Source: CAZOMR01 sp964580655 (GTDB taxonomy: Bacteria > RBG-13-61-14 > CAZOMR01). Taken from it: 26,617 bases of DNA. Position numbers and translations under genes: made by a program. The stretch lies in assembly GCA_964580655.1 (NCBI GenBank), contig CAZOMR010000012.1, positions 1 to 26,617 of the forward strand, given 5' to 3'. The number at the start of each line of letters is the position of its first letter. Within the stretch, counting starts at the first letter, position 1. This document shows positions 16,173 through 23,767 of the stretch, in pieces. The notes under the pieces are model-generated. The model made no database searches, was not told the DNA's origin, and saw nothing but the letters and a program-made list of their open reading frames with translations.

Positions 16173-17353
16173 ATAAGCCCAATTCCAGAAGAGAACCCCC
16201 TGATGCCGGGGTCGCCCTGATCGTGGTCCTGCTTTTAGTAGCCATCCTGTCAATCGCTGTCTCGGAATTTCTCTATGAGGTCCGGATAAATGCAGTCCTG
16301 ACCCGAAACTACCAGGATAGACTCCAGGCGCGATACGTGGCAAAGGCAGGCGTCAACGCGGCGCGTGGTCTGCTCCGGCATGCCGCGCCTTTCGATCAGC
16401 GATACCGTGGAAACTTTCAGAACCAGTTCATAAATCTCTTTCACTGCGAGGGTATCAGCCAAGCCTCAGGTGCGACCCCGGACCTGACCGAGGACCAGGT
16501 AGATGAGCAGGAAGAGGAATCATGGACTAGATTGAACTACGGGGCATGGAGCATGGACATCAGTTATCCTATTGCTGAAAGCTTGCTGAATCTGCGGATC
16601 ACGGACGAGCAGGCACGGCTCAACCTCAATGCCCTGGTAAGGAGAGGCATCAATCCCGATGATGACGGGGCGCGAGAGAATCCATTGTTCCGTCCTGTTT
16701 TGTTCGAGCTCCTCAGGGGCCGCCTCCAACAGCTCAACATGGAATATACCGATGATGAGATCAACGCGATTCTGGACTTCCTGGCCGATTGGCTCGATTA
16801 CGGAACAGTGGACGGGTCCTTTGATAGTGATCTGAATCAGTATTACGAGGATGGCGACAGGGTTTATTCCAATAAGAACGGCCCGATGGATACGGTAAGC
16901 GAGCTCAGGATGATCCCGTTTGTCACCGACCAGTTGTATCACGCGGTCAAGGATCTTGTGACGGTATATCCCTGGAACGAGGGTGAAGGGACTTTTTCTC
17001 CCAGGGTGAACATGCATCTGGCCGGGCAGGAGGTTCTCTTTGCCTTGCTTCGCGGAGCCACTTACAAAGACGGCCAGCCAAGTTATTCGGAAGAGGAAGT
17101 TATGGCCATGGTCAAAGCCATGATCGAGCAAGGCATCAGCGAACAGGGCTTCCTGAAGGATCGGCGGGTTCCAAGGGAAATCCGTAATGAGGTTAATCCA
17201 TTTGAACTGAACCCCCGGATTCCACAGTCGCGCTTTTACCGGGTCCACTCCTCCGGCATGACAGCCGGCGGGATCATTCATACGATCGAGACAGTTATAC
17301 GCGTTGACCCCGGGGGCCGGGACCTGGTTATGCTCTACTGGCGCGAGGAATGA
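16169..17353 (+). CDS. gspK: Minor pseudopilin GspK
   Basis: GspK caps the pseudopilus tip. The 394-residue precursor has a 14-residue leader ending AG, followed by 'VALIVVLLLVAILS', lacking the Glu at position 5. This absence is characteristic of GspK. The large globular domain typical of GspK is present, with 'LRITDEQARLNLNAL' at about 147-161, 'DDEINAILDFLADWLDYG' and 'VSELRMIPFVTDQLYHAVKDLVTVY'. The start overlaps the gspJ stop (ATGA). It is the last gene of the operon: no gspL or gspM follows, and its 3' end overlaps the convergent gene by 19 bp. Confidence 0.94.
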   Translation: MNKPNSRREPPDAGVALIVVLLLVAILSIAVSEFLYEVRINAVLTRNYQDRLQARYVAKAGVNAARGLLRHAAPFDQRYRGNFQNQFINLFHCEGISQASGATPDLTEDQVDEQEEESWTRLNYGAWSMDISYPIAESLLNLRITDEQARLNLNALVRRGINPDDDGARENPLFRPVLFELLRGRLQQLNMEYTDDEINAILDFLADWLDYGTVDGSFDSDLNQYYEDGDRVYSNKNGPMDTVSELRMIPFVTDQLYHAVKDLVTVYPWNEGEGTFSPRVNMHLAGQEVLFALLRGATYKDGQPSYSEEEVMAMVKAMIEQGISEQGFLKDRRVPREIRNEVNPFELNPRIPQSRFYRVHSSGMTAGGIIHTIETVIRVDPGGRDLVMLYWREE

Positions 17354-19632
17354 TCTGCGGACTGTAACTCCTTAAGCAGTCTTCTTGAATTGGCGGACCC
17401 GGGAGAAATCCGGAGAGCCTGTAGAACATGGTAGGTGGCCTTGTCCAGGTCAGAGAGCTTGCGAAAGCAGAGCGCCAGATTGTAATGGGCATGAGCAAAA
17501 TCGGGCTTAACCTGCAAGACCTCGTAATATTGAGTAATGGCTTTATGATAGTTGCCATCCTGGGCGTATAGGTTGGCGAGATTGAGCCGGGCATTGCAAT
17601 CCAGGGGATCAAGCTGAACCGCTTTTTCAAAGTATAGCCGTGCCGCGGCGAAATCCTTCTTTTTCAGCATGGTTATCCCGAGGTTAGTCAGAATGTCAGC
17701 GCGTTTGGGCACAAGTTCATGAGCCTTCAAAAGTGCCTGCTCGGCCTTGTCATACTTTTTCCGGCCCACATAGGCCCGCCCCAGGTTGTTCCACCCGACC
17801 ACAGAGGCCGGGTTCTCCTTCACCGTGGCCTTCCACAGCCCCACATCACTGCCCCAGGCCATTGACCGGATGTTGACCTGGTTTATCATCATTACGGAAA
17901 GGATAATTACAATCGGAGAGACAAGCGCGGAATTGATATTATGCCTCAAGTATTTGCGATAAAGCAGAATGACGAGAAAGCAGTAGGCCGCTTGCGATGG
18001 CAAAGCCAGGAAAGCCGCATTAAAGAGCTCCCTCCAGGCAGAGCCTGACCCGACCACATAATACCATTGCTGGGATACAGGCTGGGCCGCTTGCCGCACC
18101 CAGTTATACCATCTTGAGAAATAATCCGAGACATTGATCTGCGGCAGGGTGTAATGGCCTGTGAGGAATCCATTTGCAAGGGTGTAGCTTATTAGGTAAT
18201 CAAGGATCAAGATCAAATAGAGGCCTGCAAAGATAAGTCCGACCCGAACAAGCGCCCGCTTGATCTTCATCTCCCAGACACGAAGACCGATGAACACGGG
18301 AATTACAAAAATAGTGCTCAAGCCCACCGCGAGAAACATCAGACCGTTCTCAAAAGCCGAAAAGGGCAGCAGGTTCTCCCATAAGATGCCCCTTAAATCA
18401 ACCAGGCCGTTGTCAAAACAAAGGGGCATGATAAAAAACAGGAGAGCAACCGCAGTGATCTCTGCCATGCCTTGATAACGATGGGGCAAAAGCCCCCTTG
18501 GATTCTGGATGAGTTGCTCGAAAAGACCGGCCAAAAGCAGACACATGCCAAGAGAAGGGATATACAGGTAGCGCTCGGCCAGGAAGACATTGGAAGGGAT
18601 GATATTCATCACGGGAAGAATATTTATCAGAAACCAGGCCAGGGCGAAACTCAGGATGGGGGTCCTTTTTGCAAGGAAAATACAGAGGATGCCCACAATG
18701 AGGATTGCGGCGACTGCGATGAAAATCCGGGGCCCAAAGATAGATTGTGAAACCGGGATGGTGTAATCAACGCTCAGATGAACCGGGAAAAATGATAGCC
18801 GTAGGTATGGGATAAAGCATTGAATCGAGGTTGCGAGGATCAATGGATACCTGAGCTCAGTGAAATCCGGGGGCTTGAACTGGCCGAAAAGTCGGAAGTC
18901 GGGAAAAACCAGCACAAAGGCCAGTGCAGGGATCAGCAAAAAAGGAAAGACAGGGACCAGTCTTCGGGCCAGGGGCTTTTCATTTCGCGGCAGAATCAAT
19001 TCATGCGCCACGAGTAAAAATGGCAGGGCGAGCGCCACCTGCTTTGAAAGCAGAGCAAGGACATAACATGCGAGACTCAGCATGTATCCCGGGAAGCGGT
19101 GTCCGATCCGGAGGTAGCTTAAATATGCGATCAGCAGAAATATCATCGCAAGCATTTCCTTGCGATGAGAAATCCCTATCACGGCTTCCGTATGTACCGG
19201 ATGCAGGGCAAAGAGAATAGCGCTGATAAAGGCCAGGCGCCGATTTTGAAAGACGGCCTTCAAGAAAAAGAAACAGAGCAGGCTGGCAAGGATGTGAAGA
19301 ATAAAATTTGTCAGGTGATAGCCGCGGTGATCCAGGCCCCATAAAGCGTAATCGAGCATGAATGTAAGGGCCCTGACCGGACGACCTCCCTGCAAAAGCA
19401 CTGGAAGGTGATGCCAGTCCCGGATGAAGGGATTGCCCAGGATAAGCGGAATGTCATCGTAGCTGAAACGGCCGAAAAAACATGATTGATAGGCATAGGT
19501 GCAGGATATAACAATCAAAAACACCAGTATGAAATCACGGTCTTCAGCCCAACTGATGAGGCGGTCCACGGGGTCCGGATTTTTCCCGGCTGAAAGGAAT
19601 CCGGCTATGCCCTGTTTCTCAGAAGATAGCAT
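17335..19632 (-). CDS. TMTC-like GT-C membrane protein with C-terminal TPR repeats
   Basis: The 765-residue product is a polytopic membrane protein ending in about four TPR repeats over roughly the last 150 residues. The membrane part matches bacterial relatives of the TMTC/DUF1736 GT-C glycosyltransferases: an early acidic motif 'FSYDDIPLI' (D59, D60), 'GYHLTNFILHILASL', 'LFALHPVHTEAVIGI' and 'AERYLYIPSLGMCLLL'. Eukaryotic TMTCs are O-mannosyltransferases on cadherins; the bacterial acceptor is unknown. Between the last GT-C-like segment and the TPRs lies an extra stretch of about 170-190 residues (about 410-590) with more membrane helices that I do not recognise. The ATG at 19632 overlaps the preceding small gene by 14 bp; an upstream ATG (19680) would put 16 more residues inside it. 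Transcribed last in a three-gene minus-strand cassette. Confidence 0.75.
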   Translation of the reverse strand: MLSSEKQGIAGFLSAGKNPDPVDRLISWAEDRDFILVFLIVISCTYAYQSCFFGRFSYDDIPLILGNPFIRDWHHLPVLLQGGRPVRALTFMLDYALWGLDHRGYHLTNFILHILASLLCFFFLKAVFQNRRLAFISAILFALHPVHTEAVIGISHRKEMLAMIFLLIAYLSYLRIGHRFPGYMLSLACYVLALLSKQVALALPFLLVAHELILPRNEKPLARRLVPVFPFLLIPALAFVLVFPDFRLFGQFKPPDFTELRYPLILATSIQCFIPYLRLSFFPVHLSVDYTIPVSQSIFGPRIFIAVAAILIVGILCIFLAKRTPILSFALAWFLINILPVMNIIPSNVFLAERYLYIPSLGMCLLLAGLFEQLIQNPRGLLPHRYQGMAEITAVALLFFIMPLCFDNGLVDLRGILWENLLPFSAFENGLMFLAVGLSTIFVIPVFIGLRVWEMKIKRALVRVGLIFAGLYLILILDYLISYTLANGFLTGHYTLPQINVSDYFSRWYNWVRQAAQPVSQQWYYVVGSGSAWRELFNAAFLALPSQAAYCFLVILLYRKYLRHNINSALVSPIVIILSVMMINQVNIRSMAWGSDVGLWKATVKENPASVVGWNNLGRAYVGRKKYDKAEQALLKAHELVPKRADILTNLGITMLKKKDFAAARLYFEKAVQLDPLDCNARLNLANLYAQDGNYHKAITQYYEVLQVKPDFAHAHYNLALCFRKLSDLDKATYHVLQALRISPGSANSRRLLKELQSADHSSRQ

Positions 19633-19777
19633 AAATAAAGGGCATGACCGCAGAACTCTCGGTGAGCACGATGAAGACAACCAGCAGAAGCAAGATAACT
19701 ATAATCGGGGTCATCCACCAGAGTTTCCTTTCACGCAGGAACTGAAAAAATTCTCTAACTATCCCCAGCTTGGCCAT
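19619..19777 (-). CDS. DUF5989-type single-pass membrane peptide
   Basis: This 52-residue protein has an amphipathic basic N-terminus ('FFQFLRERKLWWMTP') followed by one strong membrane helix (about 25-38) and the ending 'LTESSAVMPFIYAIF'. This pattern resembles the small DUF5989 family, whose members usually sit next to sxtJ-like and carbamoyltransferase genes in envelope or secondary-metabolite loci. Its function is unknown. The start at 19777 is fixed by a strong AGGAG with an 8-nt spacer. A longer reading from 19828 would add 17 residues that overlap the methyltransferase gene. The stop overlaps the start of the TMTC-like gene, so the two are probably co-translated. Confidence 0.75.
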   Translation of the reverse strand: MAKLGIVREFFQFLRERKLWWMTPIIVILLLLVVFIVLTESSAVMPFIYAIF

Positions 19778-19799
19778 GGCTTTGACTCCTTTGAAACTA

Positions 19800-20537
19800 T
19801 TATAAACCCGAAACAGGCTTCCTGGCAATCAAGATAATTGAAGTCCCAGCAGGCATATCCAGATAGACAAGCATCCGGGACTCAAGTTCACAAAGGAATA
19901 AAAAAAATCTATTCAGCAGGGGATGCACATGATAGGAGATGGTCTCGGTCTTGCTTCCGAAGCGCTTTTGATACAGCTTGAGTAAAAGGGTTGCGGGAAA
20001 AAGCAGGCTCATGTAATAGCTCATCCGTATCAGGGAAAAGCCCACACCCATGACCTTGGAGCCAAGCCCCGCTTTTTTATACCGGCGATAGTGCCCCATG
20101 GCATGATCATGCGCTCCGAAAAAATAAGGATAGGCCGGAACAGTTACCAGGAGAATTCCACCCGGCTTGAGAACCCGGAAGGCCTCGCTCAGGGCCGCAT
20201 CATCATCAGCCAGATGCTCCAGCAGGTCTAGCGCACAAACCAGATCAAAGCAGTCCTCGCAAAAAGGAAGCCGCTCGGCCATGCCCTGCACTAAAAGCCC
20301 AAGACCCCTTTTCTGGCAGAATCCCAGAGCCAGGTCTGATTCATCAATCCCCCAGGCCTCGCCAAATTTGCCCAGGGAATCAAGATTAGTCCCCGTGCCG
20401 CACCCTAGATCCAGGATGGCTGGAGACCTCTGCTCGATAAATCGGGAAAGAATACGGCTGATGGTCCGCTGTTTCCCCACAAACCAGAAATAGGTCTGCT
20501 CAGCCGCATACATCTTTTCATATTCTTCCGGCTTCAT
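19800..20537 (-). CDS. Class I SAM-dependent methyltransferase
   Basis: The 245-residue product has the Rossmann-like SAM-binding fold. Motif I is 'ILDLGCGTGTN' at 41-51, the acidic residue after strand 2 is in 'WGIDESD' (62-68), motif II is 'DLVCALDLLEHL' (98-109), and 'VLKPGGILLVTVPAYPYFFG' is at 122-141. After the core come 'DHAMGHYRRY' (144-153) and a hydrophobic stretch (about 172-187) that could touch the membrane. Similar methyltransferases are common beside envelope glycosyltransferases, but the substrate cannot be told. The ATG at 20537 gives the usual start 'MKPEEYEKMYAAEQTYFWF'; upstream in-frame codons (from 20657) encode unrelated residues. No strong ribosome binding site is visible. 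The DUF5989 gene begins 22 bp after its stop. Confidence 0.85.
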   Translation of the reverse strand: MKPEEYEKMYAAEQTYFWFVGKQRTISRILSRFIEQRSPAILDLGCGTGTNLDSLGKFGEAWGIDESDLALGFCQKRGLGLLVQGMAERLPFCEDCFDLVCALDLLEHLADDDAALSEAFRVLKPGGILLVTVPAYPYFFGAHDHAMGHYRRYKKAGLGSKVMGVGFSLIRMSYYMSLLFPATLLLKLYQKRFGSKTETISYHVHPLLNRFFLFLCELESRMLVYLDMPAGTSIILIARKPVSGL

Positions 20538-20583
20538 CACAGATTCTAAAGTTGCAAGTCCTCCAGGCCTGTAGGGCGAAATA

Positions 20584-20612
20584 ATTTTACCGCAGAGCCC
20601 CAAAGAACGCAA
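20584..20612 (-). promoter_or_regulatory. Weak candidate promoter for the methyltransferase cassette
   Basis: On the minus strand TTGCGT (20607-20612) and TAAAAT (20584-20589) are separated by 17 bp, matching the consensus at 3 and 5 of 6 bases. The site overlaps the degenerate repeat in this intergenic region, so the match may be fortuitous. Confidence 0.25.
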
Positions 20613-20617
20613 AGAAG
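20590..20617. repeat. Degenerate CGCAAAG/CGCAGAG intergenic repeat unit
   Basis: The stretch reads CCGCAGAGCCCCAAAGAACGCAAAGAAG broken here as CCGCAGAG, CCCAAAGA and ACGCAAAGAAG: three imperfect iterations of an 8-10 bp unit. Similar intergenic 'CGCAGAG/CGCAAAG' units are, to my knowledge, scattered through many bacterial genomes. Only one degenerate copy is seen in this window. Confidence 0.4.
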
Positions 20618-20772
20618 AATTTAAAACTAGCCAGTAGCCAGGAAAATAAATGTGCAAGTTGAGCGTATGCGAAACCTGGAGGGTTAAGGCATGACAATTT
20701 CAGCAAGCCCTCATATAGTTTTCAACTGGTATAAAGTCTACTGAATTTCCCGATTTTTTTCACCGCCGCTTT

Positions 20773-20799
20773 CAAGACCACCTTGCAGGTCTTGTTTTT
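20773..20799 (+). terminator. Intrinsic terminator in plus orientation, downstream of the VOC gene stop
   Basis: CAAGACC (20773-20779) and GGTCTTG (20788-20794) form a perfect 7-bp stem with an 8-nt loop, followed on the plus strand by five T. Only the plus direction has the U-tract; on the minus strand the hairpin follows the VOC stop codon (20798-20800) but runs into GAAAGCGG. No plus-strand gene lies upstream. The remainder of 20538-20797 holds no ORF I can support. Confidence 0.55.
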
Positions 20800-21172
20800 A
20801 TTCCAGCATCTGTATCAGTTGTATTCTTGTTCCATCCGGGTCTTCTATGAATGCTATTTTTCTGTCCGGCCGGAGTTGGACAGGCTCCAGCACAAACTTG
20901 ACATCGTGTTCTTTCAGCCGAGCCGCTTCCGCGTCCAGGTCATCCACGAGAAAAGCCATGTGATACAGCCCGGTGCTCATGTTGATGTCCGGGACATGGC
21001 TTCCCTCCATGGCCGGCTCGATTTCTATTCTGGTATATTCATTCCCCACGAAGAAGTAATCATTGCCGAGCACCTGCACGGTCTCAAGGTGTCGGAATCC
21101 CAGCACCTTGGTATAGAATTCAACGGCCTTATCCACATCCTTAACCTTTATTCCAACATGGTCAAGCTTCAT
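20798..21172 (-). CDS. VOC (glyoxalase/bleomycin-resistance fold) protein
   Basis: The 124-residue product has the two paired beta-alpha-beta-beta-beta modules of the vicinal oxygen chelate superfamily: 'LDHVGIKVKDVDKAVEFYTKVLGF' and 'GLYHMAFLVDDLDAEAARLKEHD'. Candidate metal ligands are H5, E50 or E52, and H71. The fourth position, normally Glu in 'DPDGxxIEL', is Gln here (Q118 in 'DPDGTRIQL'), so classical glyoxalase I chemistry is doubtful. A lyase, epimerase, isomerase or binding role remains possible. The start at 21172 has AGGGGG with a 7-nt spacer; the preceding codon is TTG. It is the last gene of the minus-strand operon, 33 bp after the ThDP enzyme. Confidence 0.82.
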   Translation of the reverse strand: MKLDHVGIKVKDVDKAVEFYTKVLGFRHLETVQVLGNDYFFVGNEYTRIEIEPAMEGSHVPDINMSTGLYHMAFLVDDLDAEAARLKEHDVKFVLEPVQLRPDRKIAFIEDPDGTRIQLIQMLE

Positions 21173-21205
21173 CAAGATTCCCCCTTTCAGGGCATGGAAA
21201 ACATC

Positions 21206-22912
21206 TTAAAGGTTCTTGGCAATATCCTTGAGGTCCTCTTTTTTGCCTATTGCGGCCAGGGCGTAGCTACCCGGGCTGATGATTTCCCTCTCCGTGATCA
21301 CATTTATCAGGGACGGCTTTCCGGATTCAAACGCGCGTTGGATTGCCGGTTTTATCTGGTCCGGCGAGTTAACCTCTTCTCCGTATCCTCCGAGGCAGGC
21401 CACAATCTCGTGGTAAGGCAATATCCCGAGGTCCACGCCGATGGTTCGATCCATTCCGTAGCGAAGCTGTTGCGAGTGCCTGACCATTCCCCATGAGCTG
21501 TCATTGTTCACCACAACCACAATGGGAAGGCCCAGGCGCATAGCCGTGCCGAACTCAAAGAAGTTGAAGCCGAGAGACCCGTCTCCGATAATAACCGCAA
21601 CCCGCTTTTCCGGATGGACTATCTGTGCGGCCACGGCATAGGGAATTCCCACCCCGAGACACCCAAATAGCCCGCTTTCAAGTGTATGACCCGGGTTCCG
21701 GTAGTTCCGGACCATTCCCATCCAGACCGATGTGTCCCCGCCGTCCACTGTCAGGATGCCATCCTCGCCCAAGGCCTCGTCCAGGTCCCTGCAGAGCCTC
21801 ACCGGATGAATCGGCACCTGGTCAGATTCAAGTTGCGCCTTGAATCCGGCAAGGCCCGCGGCATGCGCCTTCTCAAGCTGATCTCTCCAGTCCTTGAATT
21901 TCCCAGGCTTTAATTCGCCTTTTCCCGCATCCAGCAACTGCTTGAGCACCTCTCTCGCGTCTCCAACAATGCCGACCTCTATATGCCGGTTCCGGCCTAT
22001 CTCTTCAGGGTCAATCGTGGCCTGGATAAAACGCGCTGATGGCCCGAAGATCTTTCCGTGAGCGAAAAACAGGCTTATCCTTGTTCCGATCAGCATGATC
22101 GCATCCGCCTGAAGCATGGCCGAAAGCGCGGCCCCCGGCCTGACCCCGAAGGCAGGCCCGAAGCAAAGCGGATGGTTGTCCGGGATAGTGCCTTTTCCTA
22201 TGGAGGTCGTGAAGGCTGGAATCCCGGAGTTCTCGACAAAAGCGATCAGATCATCCGATGCCCGTGCGAACCAGACACCACTCCCTGCGATCACGATCGG
22301 CCTCTTTGCTTCAGCCAGGATTTTTATTGCGGATTGAATCAAATCCGGAGACCCGGCTGGCCTTGCAAGCGGCCTGGGCCCGGAGGTCTCGATTTTATCC
22401 TCATCAATCGAGTCCCCAAGAACATTGGCTGGAATCTCAAGATATACCGGACCGGGGTTTCCGGTTCGCGCATGGTGGAAGGCCTCGTGCACTGCTTCCG
22501 AGATTCTTGTAACATCCACAACGCGCTCGGCCCATTTCACAAGAGGGCTGATGACCTCTATCTGCGGCAGTTCCTGGAGGTCCAGCCTGCCGACCATGTC
22601 CGTTGCAACCGATCCCGATATAAGCACCAGGGGCGCATTGGCCATCCTGGCATTCGCGATGCCGGTTAGGGAGTTCGTGAATCCCGGGCCAGCAGTTACA
22701 AGCGCGACTCCCGGTTTTTCCGTGAGCCTTCCCGAGGCATCGGCCATCATGACCGCGGCCTGCTCGTGCCGGACATGTTCGAGCGAGATGTCCGAATCAA
22801 TCATAGCATCGTAGATGGGCGCTATATGCCCGCCGCTGATGCTGAACACGCGTGCCACACCCTCTTTCTCAAGGGCACGCACCACCATTTCGCCTCCGTT
22901 TAGCTTTGTCAT
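21206..22912 (-). CDS. Thiamine-diphosphate-dependent enzyme, acetolactate synthase/2-hydroxyacyl-CoA lyase-like
   Basis: The 568-residue product has the three-domain layout of the acetolactate synthase family. The N-terminal PYR domain carries the catalytic Glu E50 in 'HVRHEQAAVMMADASGR' and then 'GPGFTNSLTGIANARM'. A middle domain covers about 190-340. The C-terminal PP domain has the ThDP/Mg2+ motif G443-D444-G445 to N469-N470 ('GDGSLGFN' and 'VVNNDSSWGM'). The segment 'LDLQELPQIEVISPLVKWAERV' looks more like the HACL2/ILVBL and oxalyl-CoA decarboxylase side of the family than like biosynthetic IlvB. No regulatory subunit gene (ilvH) is nearby. The reaction is probably cleavage or ligation next to a carbonyl group, substrate unknown. 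The start has GAGG 5 nt upstream, 7 bp after the SDR stop. Confidence 0.85.
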   Translation of the reverse strand: MTKLNGGEMVVRALEKEGVARVFSISGGHIAPIYDAMIDSDISLEHVRHEQAAVMMADASGRLTEKPGVALVTAGPGFTNSLTGIANARMANAPLVLISGSVATDMVGRLDLQELPQIEVISPLVKWAERVVDVTRISEAVHEAFHHARTGNPGPVYLEIPANVLGDSIDEDKIETSGPRPLARPAGSPDLIQSAIKILAEAKRPIVIAGSGVWFARASDDLIAFVENSGIPAFTTSIGKGTIPDNHPLCFGPAFGVRPGAALSAMLQADAIMLIGTRISLFFAHGKIFGPSARFIQATIDPEEIGRNRHIEVGIVGDAREVLKQLLDAGKGELKPGKFKDWRDQLEKAHAAGLAGFKAQLESDQVPIHPVRLCRDLDEALGEDGILTVDGGDTSVWMGMVRNYRNPGHTLESGLFGCLGVGIPYAVAAQIVHPEKRVAVIIGDGSLGFNFFEFGTAMRLGLPIVVVVNNDSSWGMVRHSQQLRYGMDRTIGVDLGILPYHEIVACLGGYGEEVNSPDQIKPAIQRAFESGKPSLINVITEREIISPGSYALAAIGKKEDLKDIAKNL

Positions 22913-22919
22913 TTTAACC

Positions 22920-23756
22920 TCACAATTCCATTAATTGCCCGCCGGTGATATTGATCGCCTGCCCGGTGATATATGAAGCCTGGTCCGATGCCAGGAAGGC
23001 TACCAGGTCAGCCACTTCATCGGGTGTGCCGATACGTCCCGCGGGAATCCCTTTAGTCAGATTATCCATTTCTTCATCCAGGGTACTTCCATCGGCGAAT
23101 GCCTGGAGTTTCCATCCCCAGCGGCCCAGATCGGTATCAATTTGACCGGGGCAGATGCAGTTGACCCGGATGCCGAGCTTGGCGAGTTCAATCGCGAGCA
23201 CCTTTGTAAGCATTATCACACCAGCCTTTGCTACGCAATATGCCCCGACAAAGGCACGCGGGACCTTCCCAGCGCGGGAAGATGTGTTGATGATGCTTCC
23301 GCCAGGCTTTTTCTGCTTGAATACAGGGATCATGGCCCGGGTTACGCGGAATGTGCCATGAAGATTGATGTCTATGGTTGACATCCATGCCTTCTCCTCC
23401 ATGGCCTCGATTGCCTGCGGCCCGGGCGAGGCCCCGGCATTATTGCAGAGTATGTCCAGTGTGCCGAATTTCCTGTCAATCGCGCCAGCAAGCTCGGCTA
23501 TCGAGTCGGTGCTGGTTACATCAACCGGATGGGCCAGAGCCTTGACACCGAGCTTTTCGATCTCGGCGGCAAGGGATTCCATCTCATCGGTAGTTCCGAT
23601 GCGGACATATCCGGGAAAGTCCTCCAGGTCTCTGCCCCTGTCCGCAATCACCAGGTTCGCTCCCTCACGAGCAAGCCGGAGGGCGATAGCCGCACCTATC
23701 CCGGTGGGCTTGCTCGCGCCTGTTACCAGCGCCACCTTTCCTTCAAGCATTCCCAT
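22920..23756 (-). CDS. Short-chain dehydrogenase/reductase (SDR)
   Basis: The 278-residue product is a classical SDR. The nucleotide-binding loop is T12-G13...G19-I20-G21 with two extra residues compared with the usual TGxxxGIG. It also has 'NNAG' at 105-108, N131, S160, and Y173-x3-K177 forming the catalytic tetrad, and ends 'YITGQAINITGGQLMEL'. A roughly 17-residue insertion after strand 2 (about 40-57, 'GRDLEDFPGYVRIGTTDE') may shape the cofactor or substrate pocket. D39 after strand 2 suggests NAD(H) preference. The start at 23756 has a strong AGGAG with a 6-nt spacer. The gene lies 11 bp after the sulfatase-fold gene and 7 bp before the ThDP gene. Confidence 0.9.
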   Translation of the reverse strand: MGMLEGKVALVTGASKPTGIGAAIALRLAREGANLVIADRGRDLEDFPGYVRIGTTDEMESLAAEIEKLGVKALAHPVDVTSTDSIAELAGAIDRKFGTLDILCNNAGASPGPQAIEAMEEKAWMSTIDINLHGTFRVTRAMIPVFKQKKPGGSIINTSSRAGKVPRAFVGAYCVAKAGVIMLTKVLAIELAKLGIRVNCICPGQIDTDLGRWGWKLQAFADGSTLDEEMDNLTKGIPAGRIGTPDEVADLVAFLASDQASYITGQAINITGGQLMEL

Positions 23757-23767
23757 AACTTACTCCT

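Noticed and set aside
16520..17281. Minus-strand open frame of 253 codons opposite gspK
   Set aside because: gspK is intact with its prepilin signal and overlapping start; the antisense frame is a codon-bias shadow.
65..20693. Recurring CCTGGAGGG near 65 and 20686, with its complement near 20562
   Set aside because: An 8-9 bp match at unrelated places is expected by chance in a window of this size, and the copies share no flanking similarity.
20783..21496. Plus-strand open frame of 237 codons across the VOC and ThDP genes
   Set aside because: It is antisense to two genes with clear family motifs and ribosome binding sites, spans their junction, and shows no recognisable domain.
22058..22669. 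Plus-strand open frame of 203 codons opposite the ThDP enzyme
   Set aside because: It lies wholly inside the conserved PYR and middle domains of the minus-strand gene, and its protein has no recognisable motifs.
21206..22912. Annotation of the ThDP gene as biosynthetic acetolactate synthase IlvB
   Set aside because: No ilvH or other branched-chain amino acid gene is near, and the 'LQELPQIEVISPLVKWAERV' segment fits the HACL2/ILVBL-like side of the family better.
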